The position numbers were made by a program, and so were the translations under genes. Below, piece after piece: positions 1 to 5,567 of a stretch of 9,872 nt of DNA. The DNA is from Christensenellaceae bacterium (GTDB taxonomy: Bacteria > Bacillota > Clostridia > Christensenellales > Aristaeellaceae). The notes under the pieces were generated by a model that was given only the letters and a program-made list of their open reading frames with translations, was not told where the DNA came from and did not search any database. Each line of letters begins with the position of its first letter. The stretch's first letter is position 1. Location of the stretch: assembly GCA_017881705.1 (NCBI GenBank), contig JADGQP010000022.1:1-9872 (forward strand), in the 5' to 3' direction.

Positions 1-57
1 AATGGAATGAAACTGGTGCGCCCACGCGGGATGGTCAACCGAGATCATGACCTTCAT
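1..57 (-). CDS. N-terminal start of a DUF354-like (GT-B-fold) protein, cut by the left edge
   Basis: Only the first 19 codons are visible. On the minus strand they read MKVMISVDHPAWAHQFHSI. The pattern of a short beta strand, then D-H-P-A-x-x-H-x-F, resembles the opening of DUF354 proteins (typically MKILxDxxHPAHVHxF). Those are relatives of the UDP-GlcNAc 2-epimerase/GT-B fold and are common in polysaccharide gene clusters. An AAAGGA Shine-Dalgarno sits at 69-74, 11 bases before the ATG, and the reading frame stays open to the edge. The gene starts 39 bases after the stop of the GT2 gene on the same strand, so it is very likely co-transcribed with it. The family call rests on 19 residues and is tentative; that a gene starts here is more secure. 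Confidence 0.55.
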   Translation of the reverse strand, partial: MKVMISVDHPAWAHQFHSI

Positions 58-96
58 GCGAATTTTCGTCCTTTCGGGCGCGCCCTCGCGGCCCGC

Positions 97-1077
97 TTAT
101 TTCATGATGATGCGCTTTTCGCCTTCCGGCTGTATGGGCGCGAGGATGCGCTGGCGGTAGAGTATGCGGTTTTCGTTACGGTTAATACGCACCATGCTTT
201 CCATGGCCACGCCGAAGGAAAACATCAAAACAGCGATTAGCAGGCAAAACGCCGCGATCAGCCCCGCGAACAGGTAACCGCTGAAATACCCGACCTTCAG
301 GTAGTGGATCAGGAACATCAGCCCGAAAACGGCCGTGGGCACCAGGAAGCACTCGCCAATGAGGCTGAAGAACCGCATGGGATAATAATCGCGCATCATG
401 CCCGTAAGAATGCCCAGCGTGCGTTTGAAATATCTCCAAACGCTTCCGGCCACGCGGCTTTTCCGTTCGGGAAAGTAGCGCACCGAAATCGGCGCTTCGG
501 CCATGGCGAGGTTTTGAAACTTGAAGCAAACGAAACTCTCCTGCGTATAGGTAAAACGGCCGTAGAAGTTGATGGTTAGCAGCGTTTCGCGGTTATAGGC
601 GCGAAAGCCGCAGCTTACGTCCGAAAAATTCTGCCCGCAAAGCCGGCTGACCAGATGGTTCATGCGCCCGTTACCCCAGCGTTTCACCGCGGGCATGTGC
701 TGTATCTTTTCACCCGTTAAAAAGCGGCTGCCGGTGACAAAATCGGCTTCCTCACGCAATATCGGGTCGATCAGGCGCTGGATATCGGCGGGGTCGAACT
801 GCCCGTCCCCGTCCATGTTGACCATCAGGTCGAACCCATGGTCGATCGCGTAATCCACCGCGGTGCGGAAGGCTTGCCCCAGGCCAATGTTGCGTTTGTG
901 GCGCAGCACCATCGCGCCCGCCTCCAGCGCCAGGCGCGCGGTATCGTCCGCGCTGCCGTCGTCCACCACCAGCAGGCGGCGTTCGTCCACGCCCGCGAAC
1001 GTTTCAGGGATGGAGCGAAGCACCTCGGCGATCTTTTCCGCTTCATTGTAACAGGGCAGGGCGATCAACAGTTTCAT
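97..1077 (-). CDS. GT2 family glycosyltransferase, polyprenyl-phosphate sugar synthase type
   Basis: 326 residues. This is a GT-A-fold family 2 glycosyltransferase that probably moves a sugar from a nucleotide donor to a polyprenyl-phosphate carrier at the cytoplasmic face of the membrane. Visible motifs are the opening LIALPCYNE (4-12), nucleotide-binding VVDDGS (37-42), RNIGLGQAFRTA (62-73), the metal-binding D-x-D in NMDGDGQF (D89, D91), GSRF (116-119) and SDVSCGFRAYNR (152-163). Two hydrophobic segments near 236-260 and 267-293 form a C-terminal membrane anchor. That is the layout of DPM1/GtrB/ArnC-like enzymes, and the length fits. The ATG at 1077 has AAAGGAG six bases upstream. The gene follows the DUF6020-type gene by 13 bases and precedes the DUF354-like gene, so all three form one operon. 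Donor sugar and acceptor cannot be read from the sequence. Confidence 0.9.
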   Translation of the reverse strand: MKLLIALPCYNEAEKIAEVLRSIPETFAGVDERRLLVVDDGSADDTARLALEAGAMVLRHKRNIGLGQAFRTAVDYAIDHGFDLMVNMDGDGQFDPADIQRLIDPILREEADFVTGSRFLTGEKIQHMPAVKRWGNGRMNHLVSRLCGQNFSDVSCGFRAYNRETLLTINFYGRFTYTQESFVCFKFQNLAMAEAPISVRYFPERKSRVAGSVWRYFKRTLGILTGMMRDYYPMRFFSLIGECFLVPTAVFGLMFLIHYLKVGYFSGYLFAGLIAAFCLLIAVLMFSFGVAMESMVRINRNENRILYRQRILAPIQPEGEKRIIMK

Positions 1078-1090
1078 AAACGGCTCCTTT

Positions 1091-3364
1091 TCATAGCTGG
1101 TTTATACCGCGGTTTACGGAGGGTCGGCCGGAACGCAGCGCCTGAGAAAGCATCGCAAGCGTCGGCGGAGCCAGAAAATACAGTGGCAGAGCGTAGCGGA
1201 AATAGCCGTTTACCGCCGAAAACAGGCAGCCCAACAGCGTTAACATCGCGGGGAACATCAGCAGGGCGTTGCGCCGGTTCACACAGCCAAGCGTCCCCGC
1301 CAGGGCGAACAGCGTCAGCCACCCATACAGGCCGGGCGCGCACAGCACACGGAAAGGCGCATACGCAAACAGGGATTGCAGCGCTTGCTTCAGCGGCGCG
1401 GCATTGGGGTTGACCGTAAAATCAAACTTACCGTCGATCAGCGTCGTGCGGCCTTCCATGCCCAACAGGAACGTAGGCTTGAGGACGCTGACATAACCGG
1501 GCAGAAGATACCCGTATCCGTTGTGGAAAAGCGCGCTTAAGTACGTCGCCGGTTCCCGAAGCCCCAGGCGGAGCCAAACGCCAAAGAAAGCGCTTTTCTG
1601 CTCTACGGTCGCGTCCGCGCGCCACAGCGCTTTCACCGGGTCGGAAAGCTCGCCGTTATAGGCGGCCTGCAATTCATCCACAGGCAGCACCGCGTTTACG
1701 ATGGCCTTTTCTTCCTCTGTCAGTTCGTTGCCGGCTGCCGCGCGCGCCACCTGCTGCAGTGGTGCCGACCAGTTTTCCGTTTCCAAAGCGGGTTGAACGC
1801 CAAACGCAGGGATTGCCACGGCATACAGCACCGCAAGCGCCGCGCCCGCGCTTACCAGCGCCATGAGCGGCGCGCGCCATTGCGCCTGACGCACCCGCAG
1901 GGAGCGGATAAACATCACGGCGAGGGTAACGCCCGCAAGCGCCGCACCGGCATTCCGTAACAGCGCGCACGCGGCAGCGCTTACACACAGCCAGAACGTC
2001 GTGGATAAACGCGCGCGGGGAGCGGATAACACCCGCCAGGCCAGCAGCGTAAACCACAGCACGGCCATGGCGAACACCGTGTCCTTGCCTACGCAAAACG
2101 CAAACGTCGGAAAAACGGGGCACAGCGCAAAAAACGCGGCGGAACCCGCCGTAAGCCAGCGCGGCGCGCCGGTATCCACCATGATATGTAAAGTGTAACC
2201 CAACAGCCAGGCCAGCAGCGCCGCCTGCACGCACACGTACAGCGCAACAGCCGCGTTCGCCGAACCAAAAAACGCCCGCCCAGCCTGCACAGCCAGCCAT
2301 AAAAGCCCCGTCTGCGCCAGCGGGTTGCCGTTTCCAAGCGGCTTTGCGCCAAGGATTTCCGCCAGTTGGGTAATGCTGTCGTTGCTGACCGTACCGGGCC
2401 ATACAGCAAAAAGGTAGGGCAGCCAGCAGACTGTCAGTATCAGTGCGAAGCCCCATATGGGCAAACCGGCACGCTTTTCGGGTACGCCCTGCGCTGCATG
2501 CAAAGCGCGGCTCGCCTTGCGGTCGCGGCCCGTTTGCTTCCCTTTTTGGTTTGTCGGGCCTGACCAGGCGCCTTTTTCGATCTCCTTGGTCACGCTGCGA
2601 TAGGCTTCCACCTCTCCCGCAGGCACAGCCGCGGGTTCGCAAGCCTCAGATTCCGTTGGGAAAGCGGGCATCACGTCATCCGGTACAGCAACAGTCTCGG
2701 CAGGGATGGGTTGCGGTACATCCTGCGTCGTTTGCTTTTCCTGAGCAAAGCGCGCGGCCCACGCGGGCAGCGGCGGCCGGTAAGGTTCCGGCTCGGGCTT
2801 ATGTTCCGCGTCTGTGTAGGCGCGTTTGCGCGCGTTTTCCACCCACGCGGGCAATTCCACGGGCACGGCGGCTGCCGCCGAATCTCCACGGATATTTGCC
2901 TTGCCGCCCCAAAACGCGGTCGGTTCCGTAAAACGGCAAAGGGCTTCCATCAGCAGAGCCATGCCCAGGTAACAGGCAGGCACGCGCCCCGCGAAATAGA
3001 GCAACGCCAGCGCCCCGCGTTCGCTCACCAGCTGCGCCGTTCCCGTCTGCGCAAAACTTTCGCCCAGCGTCGCTACAGCGGCGAAAAGAATAGAGAGCAC
3101 CCAAAGCCTTGGATTGGCAAACGCCCGGGGAAGCCTGCCAAGCGCGCGGTAGCCCAACCCCAGCGCGATCGCCGCGATGAGCGACACTCCCGCGTACGGC
3201 AGCGTGCGCGACCAGCTCACACCGCCCGCGGCCGCCTTATCGCCAGCAGTCAGCGCAACGCTCAGCGCCGCCACAGACAGCGCCCAAAACAGCGTCAGCA
3301 GCGAGGTTTTCCACACTCCGGCGCGGGTTGGCCGCACGGGCGCTCCCCCCTTTTTCCGTCTCAT
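1091..3364 (-). CDS. DUF6020-type multispanning membrane protein (GT-C-like) with a long hydrophilic insert
   Basis: 757 residues from the ATG. Hydrophobic stretches lie near 17-40, 56-75, 87-105, 118-143, 302-322, 370-395 and 404-447, with more to the C-terminus. After the fifth helix comes WPGTVSNDSITQ (322-333), which fits the (Y/W)PG-x-x-S-x-DS-x-x-Q loop of DUF6020 proteins. A later CVGKDTVF (424-431) fits their K-D motif. The family resembles GT-C glycosyltransferases that use lipid-linked sugars, but its activity is not established. Residues about 150-300, between helices 4 and 5, are hydrophilic and rich in Pro, Glu and Ala (for example PEPEPYRPPLP) and look disordered; this is unusually long. 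The gene has its own strong promoter and leads the operon with the GT2 gene, a likely maker of its lipid-linked donor. The start is uncertain: the ATG lacks a Shine-Dalgarno, while a GTG nine codons in (3337) has a good one. Confidence 0.75.
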   Translation of the reverse strand: MRRKKGGAPVRPTRAGVWKTSLLTLFWALSVAALSVALTAGDKAAAGGVSWSRTLPYAGVSLIAAIALGLGYRALGRLPRAFANPRLWVLSILFAAVATLGESFAQTGTAQLVSERGALALLYFAGRVPACYLGMALLMEALCRFTEPTAFWGGKANIRGDSAAAAVPVELPAWVENARKRAYTDAEHKPEPEPYRPPLPAWAARFAQEKQTTQDVPQPIPAETVAVPDDVMPAFPTESEACEPAAVPAGEVEAYRSVTKEIEKGAWSGPTNQKGKQTGRDRKASRALHAAQGVPEKRAGLPIWGFALILTVCWLPYLFAVWPGTVSNDSITQLAEILGAKPLGNGNPLAQTGLLWLAVQAGRAFFGSANAAVALYVCVQAALLAWLLGYTLHIMVDTGAPRWLTAGSAAFFALCPVFPTFAFCVGKDTVFAMAVLWFTLLAWRVLSAPRARLSTTFWLCVSAAACALLRNAGAALAGVTLAVMFIRSLRVRQAQWRAPLMALVSAGAALAVLYAVAIPAFGVQPALETENWSAPLQQVARAAAGNELTEEEKAIVNAVLPVDELQAAYNGELSDPVKALWRADATVEQKSAFFGVWLRLGLREPATYLSALFHNGYGYLLPGYVSVLKPTFLLGMEGRTTLIDGKFDFTVNPNAAPLKQALQSLFAYAPFRVLCAPGLYGWLTLFALAGTLGCVNRRNALLMFPAMLTLLGCLFSAVNGYFRYALPLYFLAPPTLAMLSQALRSGRPSVNRGINQL
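3343..3350 (-). promoter_or_regulatory. Shine-Dalgarno inside the annotated DUF6020-type start, favouring a GTG at 3337
   Basis: On the minus strand GGGGGGAG lies five bases before a GTG that is codon 10 of the ATG-started reading frame. The upstream ATG at 3364 is preceded by CAATCGGAA, with no recognisable Shine-Dalgarno. The predicted transcript would also leave that ATG a leader of only about 17 bases. Starting at the GTG gives 748 residues and still keeps all membrane segments. The choice is open; N-terminal peptides would settle it. Confidence 0.45.
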
Positions 3365-3388
3365 TTCCGATTGAATACTATCGCACGT

Positions 3389-3417
3389 ATCTTATCTTTT
3401 TTTGCAAAGCCTGTCAA
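3389..3417 (-). promoter_or_regulatory. Sigma-A-type promoter for the envelope-glycan operon
   Basis: On the minus strand a perfect -35 hexamer TTGACA (3412-3417) is followed by exactly 17 bases and then TAAGAT (3389-3394), which matches the -10 consensus at four of six positions. The spacer contains a run of seven A's. Transcription would begin near 3381-3382, about 17 bases before the ATG at 3364. The promoter lies between the terminator of the glycosidase gene and the DUF6020-type gene, just where an independent operon would need one. Confidence 0.75.
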
Positions 3418-3448
3418 GGTAAGGGAAAAGCGCGGAAGGCAACGAAAA

Positions 3449-3489
3449 CAAGCGGCGCGGGATGTGAATCCGGCTATCCGCGCCGCTTG
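3449..3489 (-). terminator. Rho-independent terminator behind the GH125-like glycosidase gene
   Basis: The arms 3449-3460 and 3478-3489 are perfectly complementary over 12 bases (CAAGCGGCGCGG and its complement), with a 17-base loop. On the minus strand the stem is followed by TTTTCGTTG, a short and interrupted T run. The stem starts about 40 bases after the glycosidase stop and ends about 30 bases before the next promoter, so it probably separates the two transcription units. The loop is longer and the T tract weaker than ideal. Confidence 0.7.
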
Positions 3490-3527
3490 CCTGGCAAACC
3501 TATAGGGCATAAAACAGACATAGCTGC

Positions 3528-5312
3528 TCAGCCGTTTTGAAACGCCGTCCAAAGCGTGTAAGCCAGGAAGCCCGCACAGGTCGCGAATGCTTCGCCGGTT
3601 TCGCAATCGCCAGTGGTTTCGTTCACGCTTTCGCAGGCTATGCCGTTGTCCAGCCTCGTTTTTTGCAGGTTCGCCAGCGCCGTATCGGCGTGGCCGCTCA
3701 CAAGGCTGTTGCACATGGCAAGCACCCACGGGTGCGGCGCGTGCCTGCAGCCGATTTCGGCAATGGGGAAACGGGCGAAGGACAGCGCATACTTCTCATC
3801 CCGGATCATGGCCACGGTATTGCGCCACACCTCATCCTCCCGGGTGCAGAAGCCGTAAAAAGGCAGTAATTGCAGACTGCCCGGGGGTTCGTCGTACAGA
3901 TCGTACCCGCCCAGCAGATCGACCGACCAGGCGAAAAAGCGCTGCCCATCCTGTTCCTTTACACAATGGGCGTAAACCGCCCCGCGCACCGCCTCGGCGC
4001 GCTGCATAAGCTCCGGCCGATTGAGCAGAACAGCCAGCGCGCGCAGCGAGTACCAGACCAGCGCGTTATCGTACGTCAGGTACGGGTACAAACGCAGGTC
4101 GTCGGTGGGCTGCAAAAAGGTTTCGTACAGGTCGGTCGTCGGATGCTTTTTACCTTCCAGCGTACGCAGGATGCTCTTAAGCCCGGTTTGCACGAACGGT
4201 TCGCCCGCAAACACGGTATCCCCCGTTTTTTCCACGTAGCGGTTCAGCGCCACCACCGGCGCGCACAGCTCGTCCAGTTCAAAGCCCGGCTCCAGCATCG
4301 TGCCGTCGATATACCGGCTATGCACGCCGAAATTGCGCGCTTGCCGGGTAAACACGTAAACAAGGATTTCACGCGCGTAGGCCGCGTCCGTCTCCAGTAT
4401 GGCGGGGAACGCCCACAGCAGACTGTCCCGGTCCCAATAGGCGGCGCTGACGTAATAGCGCGGGCTGCGCGAGGTCATCAGGCAAAGTTCCTCGGTGTCC
4501 AAGCTGCGGCCGGAAGCGTAAAAAAAGGCGAAAAACAGGTTGGTGTTCAACAGCTCGTTCAGTTTCGGATCGCTCACGTTTTTTTCCCGGGCGGACAGCC
4601 AGGCAGCCTCGCGGACACGCAGCGTCTCGTACCCCTGCCGAAGCAGTTCCTTGGCCGAAGTGACCGCGGACACTTCCTCGTACCCTACGCCGAAAAACAC
4701 GTCCAACGTTACGCTTTCCCCAGGCGCGAGGGGGGTTTCGCGCCAGATCGAATACGCGAAGCTGTCCTGCGCCCACTCAGCCCGCTGATCAATCTCGCTG
4801 AAAGGCTGCGCGTCCATCACAACCGGTGCGAAGGCGAACAGCGGCGTTCCCGGCTTCTGGCTCCACACAAACATCTGGTTCCAGTTGGAGCGTTTCACCT
4901 CGCGGCCCAGAGGCAGCTCGGTCGTTTCATTAATTTCGTGCAGCGTGCGGTCCCAGCGCCCATCCACGCCGATTTTGGCTGAAACGGAAACGGCGCCTTC
5001 GTTTCGGGCCGATAACCGCAAACCGAAAGCCCGCTCGCCCACCGGCGTAAGGTACTCGCAGGAAAACGCCACGTCCTTGGCGCTCGCATCCATACGCGGT
5101 ATCCAGCAATGTTCCCGGTTCCACGTGGGCGTGAGCGCCGCCCGCGCGCCGTTGATCGCCAAAAAGGGCTTGATCAGCCCATCGTCTCCGCGAATTTCCA
5201 GAAGGCCCTTCAGCCCCATGTAAAGGAACGTAACGCCCTCGATCGCCCCGTCCGCCTCGCGGATAGTTGGCAGGGACAGGTACTCGTTGCCGGTCACCTG
5301 ATAGCCTTGCAT
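3528..5312 (-). CDS. GH125-like (DUF1237-related) glycosidase with an extra N-terminal domain
   Basis: 594 residues, no signal peptide, so probably cytoplasmic. Residues about 1-240 are beta-rich and unrecognised. Residues about 250-594 follow the motif order of GH125 exo-alpha-1,6-mannosidases: YWDRDS (292-297, like the family's MWLRDS), EPGFELDELCAPV (341-353, like ERKxEIDSLCYPI), PTDDLRLYPYLTYDN (402-416, like PSDDACTYGYxxPSN), VDLLGGYDLYDEP (464-476, like the VDGxGNxxxMDD stretch), PFYGF (484-488, like PYLGY), EIGCRHAPHPWV (519-530, like GIGSPHTPxxYIW) and CESV (560-563, like HESF). The pairs D404/D405 and E561 are the best candidates for catalytic acid and base. Known GH125 enzymes are near 430 residues, so this one is longer and divergent; specificity may differ, and an amylo-1,6-glucosidase-like six-hairpin enzyme is the alternative. 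The ATG at 5312 has GAAAGGAA (5322-5329) at good spacing. It lies behind the sugar-importer operon and probably acts on the imported substrate. Confidence 0.72.
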   Translation of the reverse strand: MQGYQVTGNEYLSLPTIREADGAIEGVTFLYMGLKGLLEIRGDDGLIKPFLAINGARAALTPTWNREHCWIPRMDASAKDVAFSCEYLTPVGERAFGLRLSARNEGAVSVSAKIGVDGRWDRTLHEINETTELPLGREVKRSNWNQMFVWSQKPGTPLFAFAPVVMDAQPFSEIDQRAEWAQDSFAYSIWRETPLAPGESVTLDVFFGVGYEEVSAVTSAKELLRQGYETLRVREAAWLSAREKNVSDPKLNELLNTNLFFAFFYASGRSLDTEELCLMTSRSPRYYVSAAYWDRDSLLWAFPAILETDAAYAREILVYVFTRQARNFGVHSRYIDGTMLEPGFELDELCAPVVALNRYVEKTGDTVFAGEPFVQTGLKSILRTLEGKKHPTTDLYETFLQPTDDLRLYPYLTYDNALVWYSLRALAVLLNRPELMQRAEAVRGAVYAHCVKEQDGQRFFAWSVDLLGGYDLYDEPPGSLQLLPFYGFCTREDEVWRNTVAMIRDEKYALSFARFPIAEIGCRHAPHPWVLAMCNSLVSGHADTALANLQKTRLDNGIACESVNETTGDCETGEAFATCAGFLAYTLWTAFQNG

Positions 5313-5347
5313 GTGGTAAACTTCCTTTCGGAAATAAGGTTCGTAAT

Positions 5348-5404
5348 ATGCTTCGCGGGAGAAGCATAGGGCTCCTCCCTCAAGCTTATCAAAGGAGCCT
5401 GCTT
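5348..5404 (-). promoter_or_regulatory. Leader RNA segment with mutually exclusive hairpins ahead of the glycosidase gene
   Basis: Read on the minus strand, three stems compete. Stem C pairs 5393-5399 (GGCTCCT) with 5370-5376 (AGGAGCC), and GCTT/AAGC (5401-5404 with 5362-5365) can extend it. Stem B pairs 5371-5379 (GGGAGGAGC) with 5357-5365 (GCTTCTCCC), with one G-U pair and a 5-base loop. Stem E pairs 5361-5367 (ATGCTTC) perfectly with 5348-5354 (GAAGCAT) around a 6-base loop. The basic stem C and stem E can form together, while B excludes both. The glycosidase Shine-Dalgarno lies about 20 bases downstream of stem E. No T run follows, so this is not an obvious terminator switch. The base pairing is seen directly; a regulatory role is inferred, and chance or a decayed repeat remains possible. 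Confidence 0.35.
5353..5379 (-). repeat. 27-base repeat, copy B
   Basis: This 27-base stretch matches 5521-5547 at 24 of 27 positions in the same orientation. On the minus strand the shared core is GGGAGGAGC, three variable bases, then ATGCTTCTCC. Each copy folds as a stem-loop, and two of the three differences fall in the loop. This copy overlaps the alternative leader hairpins of the glycosidase gene. Confidence 0.7.
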
Positions 5405-5426
5405 GTGGGAGGGTTCGGAGGGCCGC

Positions 5427-5468
5427 GGCTCTCTGATTACCGATCAGCGGGGAGTTTGCGGCAGAGCC
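5427..5468 (-). other. Bulged stem-loop in the intergenic region
   Basis: On the minus strand GGCTCT (5463-5468) pairs with AGAGCC (5427-5432). Directly stacked inside is CTGAT (5443-5447) pairing with ATCAG (5433-5437) around a 5-base loop. A 15-base one-sided bulge (5448-5462) interrupts the two helices. It would be the first structured element in a transcript started at the candidate promoter 5473-5501. No riboswitch class is recognised, and the role is unknown. Confidence 0.3.
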
Positions 5469-5472
5469 ACAA

Positions 5473-5501
5473 ACAATACCCGAAACTCAAAAAAGTGGCA
5501 A
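5473..5501 (-). promoter_or_regulatory. Candidate promoter for the glycosidase gene, nested in the upstream terminator
   Basis: On the minus strand TTGCCA (5496-5501, five of six -35 consensus bases) is separated by 17 bases from TATTGT (5473-5478, four of six -10 consensus bases). The -35 box lies in the loop and descending arm of the terminator hairpin 5489-5513. This would let the glycosidase be transcribed independently of the importer operon, with a leader of about 150 bases containing the hairpins at 5427-5468 and 5348-5404. Confidence 0.35.
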
Positions 5502-5513
5502 AGCCACTTTTTT
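5489..5513. terminator. Bidirectional rho-independent terminator after the sugar-binding protein gene
   Basis: A perfect 11-bp stem (AAAAAAGTGGC, loop AAA, GCCACTTTTTT) lies between the sugar-binding protein gene and the glycosidase gene. It carries an A run on one side and a T run on the other, so it can work on both strands. On the minus strand it sits about 55 bases after the binding-protein stop and should end most importer transcripts. Confidence 0.85.
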
Positions 5514-5520
5514 GACCATC

Positions 5521-5547
5521 TCGCAGGAGAAGCATTGCGCTCCTCCC
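5521..5547 (-). repeat. 27-base repeat, copy A
   Basis: Partner of the copy at 5353-5379, with 24 of 27 identical bases in the same orientation. It lies between the binding-protein stop and the terminator. The two copies flank a 141-base segment that contains the terminator and the candidate promoter. Confidence 0.7.
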
Positions 5548-5551
5548 GCGA
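5521..5551 (-). other. 13-bp hairpin 3' of the sugar-binding protein gene
   Basis: On the minus strand TCGCGGGAGGAGC (5551-5539) pairs with GCTTCTCCTGCGA (5533-5521) over 13 pairs, two of them G-U, around the 5-base loop GCAAT. It begins about 16 bases after the binding-protein stop and is followed at once by the terminator. Such 3' hairpins often block exonucleases and keep the binding-protein part of an importer mRNA abundant; that role is inferred here. Confidence 0.5.
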
Positions 5552-5567
5552 AAGACGATGAAACGGT

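Noticed and set aside
76..94. GC-rich palindrome GGGCGCGCCC and neighbours between the GT2 and DUF354-like genes
   Set aside because: It can form a small hairpin, but there is no T run and the next gene follows directly, so a terminator is unlikely; short GC palindromes are expected in this base composition.
1674..2642. Minus-strand alternative frame of 322 codons inside the DUF6020-type gene
   Set aside because: It overlaps the real frame on the same strand. The composition (Gly, Arg, Cys and Ala rich) is that of a shifted frame, while the chosen frame gives clean membrane helices and family motifs.
2711..3505. Plus-strand open frame of 264 codons
   Set aside because: It is antisense to the DUF6020-type gene and runs through its promoter and terminator region. 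The product is an Arg-rich, low-information sequence.
3870..4982. Plus-strand open frame of 370 codons
   Set aside because: It lies wholly antisense to the GH125-like gene, its product is rich in Arg, Gln, His and Val with no recognisable motif, and such long shadow frames are normal in GC-rich coding DNA.
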